A stretch of DNA of 64,000 nucleotides from Myrica gale (GCA_963930655.1 OZ005611.1:18153001-18217000); one strand, 5' to 3'; numbered from the stretch's first letter, positions 35,783 to 46,395 are shown. Made by a program: numbers and translations. Notes: generated by a model not told the origin, from the letters alone.

Positions 35783-36660
35783 AGAGTGAATTCGAGATGA
35801 GCATGGTAGGTGAGTTACATTATTTTTTAGGTTTGCAAATTAGACAATGCAATGAAGGGTTGTTCATCTCTCAATCAAAATATGCCAAGAACTTAGTTAA
35901 ACGGTTCGGGTTGGATAATAAGAAGCATACGAAAGTTCCTATAACTACCTCAGGAAAATTATCTGCTGATGCTAATGGTAAAAACATTGATCATACTTTG
36001 TATCGTAGCATGATAGGAAGTTTATTATACTTGACTGCTAGCAGACCAGACATTTCATTTAGCGTTGGAGTTTGTGCTAGATTCCAGGCAAATCCTAAAG
36101 AATCTCATTTGGATGCAGTAAAGAAGATAATTCGTTATGTAAATGGCACTGTTGATTTTGGCATTTGGTATTCAAGAGAATCTAATACTCATCTTGTAGG
36201 ATATACTGATGCTGATTGGGCAGGAAATTCCGATGATAGAAAAAGTACCTCAGGTGGGTGTTTTTACCTAGGTACGAATCTGGTGGCTTGGCTGAGTAAG
36301 AAGCAAAGCTCCATTTCATTGTCTACAGCAGAGGCTGAGTATATTGCTATGGGGAGTTGTTGTACTCAACTTCTATGGATGAAACAAATGCTATGTGATT
36401 ATGGTATAAACCAGGATTCTATGCTTGTTTATTGTGATAATACAAGTGCCATAAGCATTTCCAAAAATCTTGTACAACATTCAAGAACTAAGCATATTGA
36501 CATAAGGCATCATTTTATACGTGACTTAGTTGAAAAACGCGTGATAAATATCGAACATGTGTCAACAGAAAATCAACTTGCTGATTTATTTACTAAACCC
36601 CTTGATACGGTCAGGTTTGAGTTTCTAAGGCAAGCTGTTGGTATTTGTTGTATGCCTTAA
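35779..36660 (+). pseudogene. Copia copy 2 pol, second frame (end of reverse transcriptase and RNase H)
   Basis: This 293-residue frame overlaps the previous one by four bases (ATGA) in a different phase. It starts in the conserved SEFEMSMVGELHYFLGLQI segment that normally follows the reverse transcriptase active site without a break. RNase H follows with its acidic residues: YTDADWAG, STAEAEYIA, YCDNTSAI, and the end HIDIRHHFIRD..LADLFTKPL. It finishes at TAA 36658-36660. A small indel at the join is the simplest explanation; programmed frameshifting is not usual here. Confidence 0.9.
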
Positions 36661-37313
36661 AAATGCATATAGTCACAAATTTTTTTTCTTTGTGTTTATG
36701 CCATGATTAACTTGATTGAATATTTGTTCGTCTTGTTTGATTAAACCCATGGGTAATGTGTCCGAATGAGTTCACATTTTCTTTGATTATGTGTTAATCT
36801 TTTGTTTACTTCTTCACTTCCGTCCTTTATTCCTCTGTTTAGCTTTGGCATACTTTCTGCAAAAAAGGGGGAGTAGTTTTTATTGCTGTCTGTTGGTTGT
36901 TTTGATGTTATTAATTGCTATTGTCTGTTATTTTCACTATATGACTATGGAGACAACTGATATAGGGGGAGATGTCCTCTTTTTGATGGCAAGTAGTAAG
37001 GGGGAGTGTATCCCTTATGACAATTTGATAACATGCCTATATATTGTCATATGTACCTACGGTTTGCTATTGTTATCATTTATCTGTTATTTCACTAATC
37101 ATATCTGTGACATTGTCTAGAGATATTGTTTCTATTTAGTGTTGTATGTTTGCAGGTACATAATATGATCAAGGACTTTCCTTGGTTATCTCTTTAGCAT
37201 AGGGTTGAGTCTCTATGTAAATGAATTTGGTTTGTGATCGACCAAATTCATATTTTTATTTTGGTCTGGGTTGTTGGGTAGTTTTTGTCAAAAAGGATGC
37301 CAAAGGGGGAGAT
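36661..37313 (+). other. Non-coding 3' region of copia copy 2 with repeated polypurine tracts
   Basis: Four G-rich purine tracts occur: AAAAAAGGGGGAG near 36860, ATATAGGGGGAGATG near 36961, AGTAAGGGGGAGTG near 37006, and CAAAGGGGGAGAT at 37301-37313, directly before the 3' LTR. Repeated purine tracts are a known Sirevirus trait; the last one primes plus-strand synthesis. A hydrophobic 109-residue open frame (36791-37120) resembles no envelope-like protein I know and is probably chance. Confidence 0.7.
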
Positions 37314-38532
37314 TGAAGGACCATTTTGATTGGCATGCCTTTTATAATAAAAAGTAGTTTTACTGGGAGTGCGAAAACAGCAAGTGTGACTTATTAAAAA
37401 GCGCTCCACGTGTGAAACTAAAAGGAGGAGAGCACGAAGTCGTGCGAAACAAAGGAGAAATAAGAGAGGCAGTCCGTACCTGGCCTCTTTACCGAAATCT
37501 ATCTTTCTGCAAGAGCTCTCCAAGATTCATCCAAGAACCCTAACTGCAAAGAGTTTTCAGATCTGTCGATTTCGACTTCAGATCTCAAAGAGTGACGCCC
37601 AGATCTGAGTTTCTAGAGGAATTTAGAGTCAAATCCCCTGTTGTTCGGTCACCCCTCCTCAAAAGGTTTTTGAGGATTTCATCTCACCACTGTCGGATGC
37701 TCATGAACGGATTGTAGGGCTTGAGAGATTCAAGTGGATAGCTACAAGGATCAACGTGGTTCAGCTGGGATTGAAGGTCGTTTCGTCCCTTGCGGAGGCA
37801 GATTCGAGATAGGTAATCTCGAGTAAGGTATATTGTGTTATAGATTAACGGGATAGGTTAGATCTATAGATCACAGTGTAACCGAGGCTGACCATAGAGA
37901 AAAATCCATTCTGGACGAGGTCCCGGAGAGTTTTCTCTCAAATAGATAGTTTCTATTTAGGGGTTTCTCTTCGTCATCAAATTTCTGTGTTGTGAGTTTG
38001 ATTTTTCGTTCTTTATTTGTTGATTCATATCTGTTGTTGCTATCTAACGTTTCTTGTTTAAAATTTATTCAAAATTCAATATCATACGATTTCTAGAATA
38101 CTTTGCAAAAAGAGTTCAGGTAATAATCAGATCTGGATTTTGTGTTTAATTGGTAGAATATATTCTGTTGTTCTTTATATGTGATAGTTAAGATATTTTG
38201 AATATAAGTTTTTCTGCATTGTGTAGTTTGCTGCTGGAGTTTGATCTAGTTTACTGTCTGTCATTATATACATTACTTCTGCAGTTTGTAGTTTGTTGTT
38301 GTAGTTTGAACTAGTTCACTGTCTGTCATCATAAACATTACAGCTTTAGTTTTCTTAGTGATTGCTTCATCCATAATCATTGTTCCTATACTATTGTGTA
38401 AATCTCCAGATCTGTTTATAGGATTGCAGAATCTTTGTTGTGTTTCATTTGTCCTTTTAAATTCTGCATTTATTCTTAAAATACCTGTTCACCCCCCCTC
38501 TAGGTTATTTTGGGTCTAAAACAATTTGTTCA
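37314..38532 (+). repeat. 3' LTR of copia copy 2, 1219 bp
   Basis: Starts TGAAGGACC right after the purine tract and ends TTTGTTCA before the ATGTG target duplication. Near its 3' end is a C-tract ACCCCCCCTCTAGG that also occurs, inverted, in the aberrant 5' terminus. Confidence 0.88.
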
Positions 38533-38534
38533 AT

Positions 38535-38735
38535 GTGTCAACACATACATGCCTATGTGTCGACACCTTCATCAAGTCTGGAACTGAATCTCAGGTGCCT
38601 GTGGCATGTGTCGACACTTCAATTATCATGTGTCGATACCATCTTCTCATGTGTTGACATTGTGCTTCTCATGTGTCAACACCATCAAAATGGCAATCTG
38701 GCTTCTGTACTATGTGTCGACACCATCTTGACAGA
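38535..38735. repeat. Tandem TGTGTCGACAC-type repeats in the reverse LTR-like element
   Basis: About eight degenerate copies of ATGTGTCGACACC or its T/C variants recur at irregular 20-45 bp steps. Many are self-complementary around GTCGAC. They sit at the same relative place as the GGTCGACCG repeats in 4698-5955. Confidence 0.75.
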
Positions 38736-38992
38736 TAGAGTATTTCAGTGCTTTAGATATCCAACCTTTTCATATCAACATAAAACTCTTAAAATGAAAA
38801 ATATCATAGTTTAGGTGCAAGCCATGGTGTTTAAATTGAATCTAGGGCATAAAGAATTAATAATAAATTTAAATACAATTGAGTGCACTTGATTGAATAG
38901 TGGATTGACAACCACGTATTATAAAATACTTCCAAAGATATTTTCTTATTTGTTATCATCAAAATCGAGCTAGATATCTCAAGATCAACCTC

Positions 38993-39270
38993 GGGCTAAC
39001 AGTTAATCAAATCACCAAATATAACACATCCCTTGACTAGCTGATTGAAGGGGAAGTTACCACTATTCGGCGGCTGCACCTCCTCCACCCTCTGTGGAAG
39101 CTTGGATGGAAATTCACTGGCTCATAATCTAGCTAAATAGGGTTTGTTGGTAGTGTTGGGGACTTTCATAGAATTGACGTGCCTCTTGATGTTCTTAACT
39201 GTAATGACTCTTCTTTGGATAGTCGAGACGAGAGGACTAATGGAAGCCCCTGTTTATTTAGAAAAAAAAA
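38993..39270 (+). pseudogene. LINE copy 1 3' end: RNase H tail and poly-A
   Basis: The text continues the RNase H segment broken at 31279. LIEGEVTTIRR corresponds to MIEGEVVTIRA in LINE copy 2 (52400-52420), and GNSLAHNLAK to GNLMAHHLAR. It then runs through about 110 bp of 3' untranslated sequence to an A tract (39262-39270). Confidence 0.8.
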
Positions 39271-40320
39271 TAGTAGGTCCCTGGAATTCCAACTTTTTAA
39301 ATCCAAAACATTCATTTTTCTAAACATATCCCAAGGGTTTCTTCTTTTAGCTACTTCCACTCATCTTCACCAACTTTTAATTATTTTTCTACTTTGAACT
39401 CTTATTCTTCTATTTTCAAAATATCCCTACTACTTTCACTCTTCATTTCACCACCTTTTCCTTATTTTTCTATTGTGAAGTCCTTCTATACTCACATTAA
39501 CTCACATGTGCTATTATTATAACCTTTCAACTTTTAAACTTTATACTTTTTATATTTTTATTTTATAATTATTGTATTTATTATGATTTTATTTGAAAAA
39601 AAATTGAGAATTTGATATTAAGTTGAATATTGTATAGTTTTATTTTAAGTTTTTGGTTATGTTCATTGTAGTTATCAGTTTTTTTAGGATAATGTTAATA
39701 TATCTAATATATCTAATAAAAAATTCAAATCTGAATGTAAAAGGCGAAAAAATGGAAAATGAAAAAAAAAATTAATTCAATCTAAAAAAGAACTCTTAAA
39801 TACAAAACTTTGATAAGTAATTTTGCATCTCAAAACTAAAAAGAATAATTCTTAACTAAAATTTATTAATATTTTATATTTTAATATAATAGCTTAGAAC
39901 TTATAACAAAAGGCATTTTTTGTCTTTTTATGAGTTCATCTGAGATCCCAATTATCTTAGAGACCCTTCATAAGACAATAATATGTGTCCCTTTACGTGC
40001 CAAAAGGCCACATCAAACCTAATAAGACTATAAAATGTGACCCTTTACGTGCCAATTTGTTCGATGGATGCCATGTTGTCCGCGAGCCAGTATGGCCCTA
40101 CCATGTCACTTAAGTGAAGCCTTATCATGACCACCCCCTATAATACTTCACATTACAACCAAAACTCCAATTATATGAACAAGTAATGTACCCGAAAAAA
40201 TTCCCAAACTGTACAAATCACTTCTAGAGAAAAAAATAGAGCTGAACAAAAAGTCTGATTTTTCTATAAGCGTTAATTTTACTTTTACCACGAAAATTCT
40301 AGGTTACGAACATGTGAATA
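39271..40320. other. AT-rich spacer, nothing recognised
   Basis: Low-complexity AT-rich DNA. The only structure seen is a diverged direct repeat of a CCCTTTACGTGCCAA segment near 39990 and 40035. No exon, RNA gene or transposon end could be supported. Confidence 0.6.
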
Positions 40321-40324
40321 AATT

Positions 40325-41239
40325 CAATTTTTTATCAAAACTCCAACTTTATTCAAATCCAACAAAAACCAGACACTACAAAGCTAGGGGGTCAGTCCCC
40401 GCATACAACCAAGAAACATCAGAAAACTGCTCAACATTACAGGGATTGCCTCCTGAGTTGAACTCAGTGCGGCCCAACGAGCTAACAGGTGCACCGCCTC
40501 ATTTGCTCCACGACGTACATGACTAAAATGACAAGTCTTCAGCTTACCAAGGAGAGTATGAATGTCCATTAGGATGGGTTGAATTTTCCAATTCTTCTCG
40601 TGATGATAGTGCTGAAGAGCAGAAATAACATTAGTCGAATCACCTTCCAAGATAATGTTCTTGAAGCCCAATTGAATAGCTAGATTCACTCCAAATTTAG
40701 CAGCTTCTGCTTCCCCTGTCAAAGCCTCCACAGCGCCAATTTGATCAACTTTAAAACCATTTAACTGACCATGGTGGTCCTGAAGAATAGCGGCCACAAC
40801 AGCAAAATCGCGTCTGATTGCAACATCAACATTGACCTTGACAAAACCTTCTGATGGGGGCTGCCACGGCTTACAGCTTGATGGGGCTAATTTCTTGCCC
40901 CATGCTACCCGATGCTCCCAGTTAATCCTCCGGACTGTCGAAGCCAGTTCATCCGTGTTCCATCTTTTGTGATCATGCACCACTCTATTCCTGCAAAGCC
41001 ATAACATGTCAATAGCATTCACCGCGAACAATTGGAAAAAAATGCTGCTCCTCCAAAGGTACTCCAAGTTGCTGATGAGGATACACAATTTTGGTGACCC
41101 AATCACTAGCTGATCCAGTAGCAAAAGCTGTGATGTTGAGCTGCCATTTGGACTCGCTCCATATACTGCGGCTGTAAGGACAGAAAAACAGCAAGTGGTG
41201 TAGTGTCTCTAAAGCTTCCCCACACAGGCCACACATCAC
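40325..41239 (-). pseudogene. 5'-truncated LINE (copy 3): zf-RVT and RNase H end
   Basis: On the - strand, 41239-41009 encodes a zf-RVT region (CGLCGEALETLHHLLFFCPYS). A second frame, 41124-40384, continues with FQLFAVNAIDMLWLCRNRVVHD and an RNase H-like domain: VKVNVDVAIRRD, GEAEAAKFGVNLA, ILEGDSTNVI and RRGANEAVHLLARWA. Upstream reverse transcriptase is absent, typical of incomplete reverse transcription. A short T run near 40328 marks the poly-A side. One frameshift joins the two frames. No target duplication was found. It belongs to a different LINE subfamily from copies 1 and 2. Confidence 0.8.
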
Positions 41240-42110
41240 CTAATTGATAATTATACCTATGCAAAAGCTAAGGCATTTTAATGTCGAATAAAAAAATTAA
41301 AATTCAGAACGCTTCACAAGACAAACATAATTGATGATTAGCTCTTCCTCTTTTTGCTCTCTCAAATATTGACTTGCAATGGGAAAGGCACAAAAGTATT
41401 CTTGAAACTAAATGAAGTAGGATTTCTAATTCTATGGGAGGAGAGAAGGAGCCTTGCCTTTATATTAAAAAATCAGTAGTCTTTTCATTAAATACTTCAT
41501 CCTTAATTATGGTTTAATGAAAATTTCCCAACACTAGAAATCCCTTAGTCTTACGTAGCACTCATCTTATCACACACAAGAATTAATATTATTAATCTTA
41601 GACCGTTAAAATGCACAAAACCCAATAAACAGAGATGTCATATAAAATATTAGACTAATAGTAAGCTATGTCTACCTTATTGTGAGTCCGATGACGACTC
41701 AAGAGAAGGATAAATTGATTTTTTTTCAAAAAAATTAATAAAAAAGTATAAAATAATAGAACATTATACATCCCAAGTAGCAAAGTCTAGAGAAAAATGT
41801 TTGAGAAATACTGACACTGAAATTTTAGGTAATTTGACTTAATCCAAGCCTACATTCACCCAAAGATACTTTGTAGGTTTTCTCCATTATCTTCAAATAG
41901 TATACTCTTGACTTCCGAATCCTAGAGAACATTTACATGTGTTTTTTAAACAGGAGAAATACTCACTAACTCATAACCAATGTTGTCTACAACTTGGTTC
42001 TTCTAACGTCTCAAGCTTTTAACGGTGTTTGAGAACTCGATGATCGGAAGGTTAAAGCTTACAAGACTCTGAACACCGGATCCTACCAATGATAAGTAAT
42101 AAAGATGAAT
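41240..42110. other. AT-rich spacer with a worn reverse-LTR relic (about 41820-42060)
   Basis: The stretch GGTAATTTGACTTAATCCAA, then CCTACATTCACCC and TTCTCCATTATCTTCAAATAG, repeats the order of blocks seen in the two reverse LTR-like elements at 4698 and 31280, with more divergence. The rest is AT-rich with no recognised gene. Confidence 0.5.
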
Positions 42111-42254
42111 GAATAAAACTTCAAGGTGACAGAAAAGTAGGCTAGCCTTCGGAGCTCTCCGTACAGGTCGACGTATAAGGTGTTTTTGGTCAGTCCAATG
42201 TCCAGGTTTTTTTCCGCTCTCACCAGGCTGCAGTCACTACAACAATTTTGATAT

Positions 42255-42655
42255 TTAGCGACAAATTTTTTAGCGGCGAAACCCATTTCATCGCTAAAAA
42301 TATATGTTTAGCGACGAAATTTTCAATTCGTCGCTATAGATAACATTTAGCGACAAATATCAATTTCGTCGCTAAAAATGTATTTTTTAGAGACGACTTT
42401 TAATGTTTCATCCCAAAAGATACTTTTAGCAACGAAAATATAGGTTCATCTCTAAAAGGTGAAAATAATGTATTTTTAGCGACGAAAATCAATGTCATCG
42501 CTAAAAGTATATATCTTCTGCGACGAAAATATAGGTTCGTCGCTAAAAAGTGAAAATAATGTGTTTTTAGCGATGAAAATCAATTTTGTCACATAAAAAG
42601 TATGTTCTGCGACGATTTTGTTTCATGGCTGAACGTATTTTTATGATGAAAATTA
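42255..42655. repeat. Left subterminal repeat array of the CACTA element
   Basis: Many copies in both orientations of TTTAGCGACGAAA and its complement. Such arrays are the binding region for CACTA transposase in the superfamily. Confidence 0.9.
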
Positions 42656-42784
42656 CTAAATCGCCACTGAATGGATCTTCAAAGAAATAAGCTAAAGATT
42701 TCTATGTTAATATGCTTATCCTAGGCTATATAATGTTACTAATTATAATATTCCTTGTAATATATTATTTTGTGTAGTAATATA

Positions 42785-43190
42785 TTTGAAAATTTTTATT
42801 TTAAAAGACACACTTAATAAAATATGAAATTAGAGTGAGTGTTATAGAAATTGAAGCTATTATATGATATAACTTGATGACTTAGTTGTTGTTGTGTATT
42901 TTGTTATATAGAATAGTTTATTGACATATATGTTATATATTATTATATCATCATACAATATGATATATTTTCACTACAAAAAAACTGGTCTTTAGCGGCA
43001 GTCTTTTTAGCATGCCACTAAAGACACCCTTTAGCGGCGTTTGTATAGTTTTCTACAATGAGCATATATATAGCGGCAGTCTTTTTATTTTATCATGTAT
43101 TTGAAAAAATTTATTTTAAAGGACCTACTTAATAAAATATGAAATTAGAGGGAGTGTTGTGAAAATTGAAGTTGTTATATGATATATTTT
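42785..43190 (+). repeat. Direct duplication inside the CACTA element, plus a second CACTA-type end
   Basis: About 100 bp at 42785-42885 (ATTTTAAAAGACACACTTAA, TATGAAATTAGAGTGAGTGTT) recurs at 43098-43195. Between the copies is CACTACAAAAAAACTGG at 42972, with TTTAGCGGCAGTC units. A second, shorter CACTA-type element probably inserted or was duplicated here; its other end was not found. Confidence 0.6.
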
Positions 43191-43582
43191 AAATTATATA
43201 ATACATGGTTGTTATGGTAATTACATATTTATGGACTAAATCTAAGTAGTTTAGAAAACATATATTATCATACTTATAATGAGCATATATATTTTGAATA
43301 ATTAGTAATATAATATTATGTAATTAGGACATATTATTTAATTTCAAACAAAAAAATATCGTGAGATTAGGTTATTCAATTAAAGTACATAACTTAATAT
43401 ATGGTCTTAGAAGCTATGATTTAGTCATTAGGTATATAGGTACATACATATAAACTACTTAGGTTAATTAGCACATATCATGTATATGATAAACACCTAA
43501 CAAATCATGCAATGTTATACAGAAAACATTATACTTTTAAATTATAAGTATTATATATTATTTCTACCAACCTATTTTAATT

Positions 43583-43815
43583 AGGGATAAATGCAAATCA
43601 GTCCCTGTGCTATACGCAAAAATCGATTTAGTCCCTGTGATATGAAAAACATCGATTTAGTCTCTGTGATTCTATTTTCGTTTGTTATTGGTCCTCCATC
43701 AGGGGCTAATTTTATCACTTTCTGAAATCACAAGGACTAAATCGATGTTTTTCATATCACAGGGACTAAATCGATTTTTGCGAATAGCACAGGGACCAAT
43801 TTTGTATTTATCCCT
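43583..43815. mobile_element. Palindromic MITE, 233 bp, inside the CACTA element
   Basis: Near-perfect inverted arms, AGGGATAAATGCAAAT to TTGTATTTATCCCT, with repeated AATCGATTTAGTCCCTGTG units around a short centre near 43700. Flanked by TTTAATT (43576-43582, 43816-43822). It has no coding sequence. It is similar in style to the MITE at 8348-8796. Confidence 0.85.
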
Positions 43816-44443
43816 TTTAATTAAGATTATTACGCTAGTTATAAAAAGAAGTGTAAAATAATATGCTATGTATTTAATACTAATTACTAAGATTTTTAAA
43901 TATTGTTACAAATTACAAATTACTATTATTACTAAGCTATTTTAGGTACTAAGTTACTTTGACTAAGAACTAGAATATACAGGATAAAAAATGTACTAAA
44001 ATATAGAGTGTATTACAATTAAAATCAAAGTAGTAATTAAGATATAATTACAAATAAATTTTATATCTAACGAAATCAGATTATTGAAATATAAAAAAAC
44101 AGTAAACAAGGGAAAAATTTTAGCGCCAAATTCCCTTTTTCACTCCCCACTATCTTTTAGGTCAAAACTCCATCCACTTTGGCGCACTCAAGAAAAACTC
44201 CATCCTCTTGTTGATCGTATCCTTTTCTAAAGGAGTTTTTCGGGCATCTTTGCAAGTTTGAAATTTAATTTTGTAGAATTTACTGAGGCGAGTTCAATTC
44301 GAAGGGTTTTGTAGATCAGTGTGGAAAAATGTGTTTATGTTCATGTTTGTGTGGACAGGTGTTAGGGTTGTTAAACGTGGAGGTATTTTATGCATTTCTA
44401 TTGTATCTGGGCTATTGTAGATCTGGGAAGCGTGTGGGCGAAA

Positions 44444-44536
44444 ATGCAGAATCGGTATATGGAGAGGACCAAATCTATAGGTAAAGGGAAGAGGAGTTTG
44501 GAGGGTGGAGGAGACGATGATGAGCAACCGGATAAG
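44444..44536 (+). pseudogene. Captured first coding exon of a calmodulin-binding protein 60 (CBP60)-like gene
   Basis: ATG at 44444 begins a 31-codon exon starting MQNRYMERTKS, with a KRSLEGG and acidic DDDEQPDK end, stopping exactly before GTAAGT at 44537. From knowledge of the family, plant CBP60 proteins open with a very similar MQTRxMERT..KR stretch followed by an acidic-Gln linker. The rest of the gene (DNA-binding and calmodulin-binding regions) was not found downstream. It lies well inside the CACTA element, so it is best read as transposon-captured DNA rather than a working gene. CBP60 proteins act in salicylic-acid immunity. Confidence 0.65.
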
Positions 44537-46199
44537 GTAAGTGCTTTTCAAAGACAGTTAGCATTTAAAGTTTCTCTTTACATTGGAAATCTATTATGGA
44601 GGTTTAAATGAATTCCCCAAAAGTTGAGAGGCTTTATTCTTCATAGTGCAATTCTTTCAGGCATACAGGTACTGTATCTGGTCAAGATGACATTTTGGTT
44701 CGATATTTTCAAAGTAAGACTAATTCCAGTATCTTTGGGGCTTTCTTTTCTGTTGCAAGCTTTATCACTTGGTTTTTATTGAGGAAGCTATCTTCGATTT
44801 GTTTCTTCAGAATATAGACAAAATACGGAATGTCAGCTGTCCAGTTTTAGTTATACATGTAAGTTTTCTCTATACGTGTAAGTTTTGCTCTATCTTGGGA
44901 AAAAATTTAGATTTCTTTGCCCACTCCTTTTGTTTTCGTATCCACAGTACCTTGCATTCTGGATTTCTGGTTCTTAGCTCTTTGTTTAATGAAGCTTTCT
45001 CCTAAGGAAATTTATAATAACATCTTGTGTTTGCTGCCGATTATCTTTTGCAGTATGAACATATGGCTTTTCTAGTTTCATTTTGGTATTAAGATATTTC
45101 TATTTTGTAAAAGTTCCTTTGTGTTCTAAGTGTTCTATTCTGTTGAATCTTGTATGTGTCTAGTATTTTCTATTAAAACTGAAGAATAAAAACAATTCTC
45201 AAATTTCATGAGCCTATGAAATGGAAAGCACTTGGTTATGTAGAATTTAATTGGGTAATTTCTATATCAAGTAGAAGTTGATTTTTGGCATTTGCTTTCT
45301 GTAGAATTTGATCACTAGCTTGCTTACTCTTAGTTGGGTAATTTCTATATATTATCGCTTGTTTATGTACTATTTATACGAGGAATAAAGTGCCTTTTTC
45401 ATTCTGTGCTGTTAGGAATCCCTTCCCATGTCATGTATTTATTATCTCACGTGGGCTGAGGTGGTTCTTAATCTCAAATCTTACCTACCTCTATTTGCAT
45501 TGGCTTGGAGTTTTATTCCACTTCACTGCTTTTACTGGTTAGTGGTTCTGTTCCCTTATGTTCATGAAGGTCTGCTCCTCGTGCAACCCTTCATCATGTT
45601 GCTTCAACTATTGTGAATGATGCTTCAAGTATTTTTTTAGAACAGGCTTAATGATGCTTCAACTTAATGCATGCTAGAGCAACTTCAGCATATCTCGGCA
45701 TAGGTTTCACAAAGAGATTCACAGGGATTTATTGCTAGTTGTGAGGTTTCTTCTTTGTTTTAATTTTGTTAGTGGTTTTGTACTTACATAGACTTTTGTA
45801 CATTCTTTATGTTTTGGATTTGTGTAGAATATTGATACTTTTATCTACCTTTTGGATTGGTGTAAAACTTGCTATTTTGCATTGCACTTGTGTATTTGAG
45901 AATGTTTTCATATTTAAAGAGTCAAACTGTGTTGGTATTGCGATATTCTTATGAGGTGTAAATTGTGTTATAATTTGGATTTTTGTAAATATGAATCAAA
46001 GTAAAAAAAAAGTATTGAACAGACTATATCATTGGTTACAAATTATTTTCGTTACAAAAATATTCTTTATAACAAAAAAAATTAATAGTTACAAATTACT
46101 TTCTTCCCAAAGCATTCTATATCGCAAAAAAATGATACATTTGTGACAATTAATTCACTAAAGAAACTGGGTAATAGTGACTAAATTTTCTCGCAAAAT

Positions 46200-46395
46200 C
46201 TAGTTCAAAGGGACAATTTCGTCCGAACAAGGTGTTATAAAATTTAGATTGAACAGACAATCTAGTTTGAACAAGATGTTAACAAATTTGGTTCGAACGA
46301 AAAATCTGGTTCGAACAAGGATGCAAAAAACTTGGTTCAAATAAAAAATCTAGTTTGAACAAGATGTCAAAAAATCTGGTTCAAACAGGATTTTA
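46200..46395. repeat. Repeated TTTGGTTCGAACAA-type units in the CACTA element
   Basis: Degenerate units such as ATCTGGTTCGAACAAGATG and AATCTAGTTTGAACAAGATG repeat about six times just inside the right subterminal array. Confidence 0.7.

Larger units (their letters stand above)
32133..38532 (+). mobile_element. Sirevirus-like Ty1/copia retrotransposon (copy 2), nearly intact, with aberrant 5' LTR
   Basis: An exact 5-bp duplication ATGTG flanks it (32128-32132, 38533-38537). It holds a primer-binding site TGGTATCAGAGG (32264-32275), gag-pol with all catalytic motifs, several purine tracts, and a 1219-bp 3' LTR (37314-38532). The 5' terminus is only 129 bp and is mostly an inverted copy of the 3' LTR end. 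Multiple AAGGGGGAG tracts before the 3' LTR and the long gag-pol are typical of the Sirevirus group. One frameshift near 35780 splits pol. It landed in the reverse LTR-like element. Confidence 0.92.
31280..38992 (-). mobile_element. Reverse-oriented LTR-like element (Sirevirus-type), itself split by copia copy 2
   Basis: Parts 31280-32132 and 38533-38992 belong together. An 8-bp direct repeat GGGCTAAC lies outside (31272-31279, 38993-39000), and the LINE RNase H frame joins across it. The left part contains the TAGGTGATTCGGCCAAGACT..CTACGTCCACCCCC and CTTCTCCACTATATTCC blocks shared with 4698-5955. The right part holds GTCGACAC-type tandem repeats and ends in TTATCATCAAAATCGAGC. No coding sequence. 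Its terminal bases are not canonical, so it may be a worn or truncated solo LTR. Confidence 0.65.
8905..39270 (+). mobile_element. L1-type LINE (copy 1), split into six pieces by nested insertions
   Basis: The pieces are about 8905-9350, 9971-10812, 18784-19586, 22844-23803, 28500-31279 and 38993-39270. Homology to the second LINE copy (42115-52644) and to LINE proteins resumes across every junction, and each junction carries a target duplication of the inserted element. Order: 5' untranslated region, ORF1 with a zinc knuckle, endonuclease, reverse transcriptase, RNase H, and an A tract at 39262-39270. The start is placed by similarity to copy 2 and is uncertain. No LINE target duplication was found. 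All reading frames are broken. Confidence 0.85.

Noticed and set aside
36791-37120. Possible envelope-like gene after pol in the Sirevirus-like element
   Set aside because: It is only 109 residues, hydrophobic, and overlaps repeated polypurine tracts. No similarity to known envelope-like proteins is visible.
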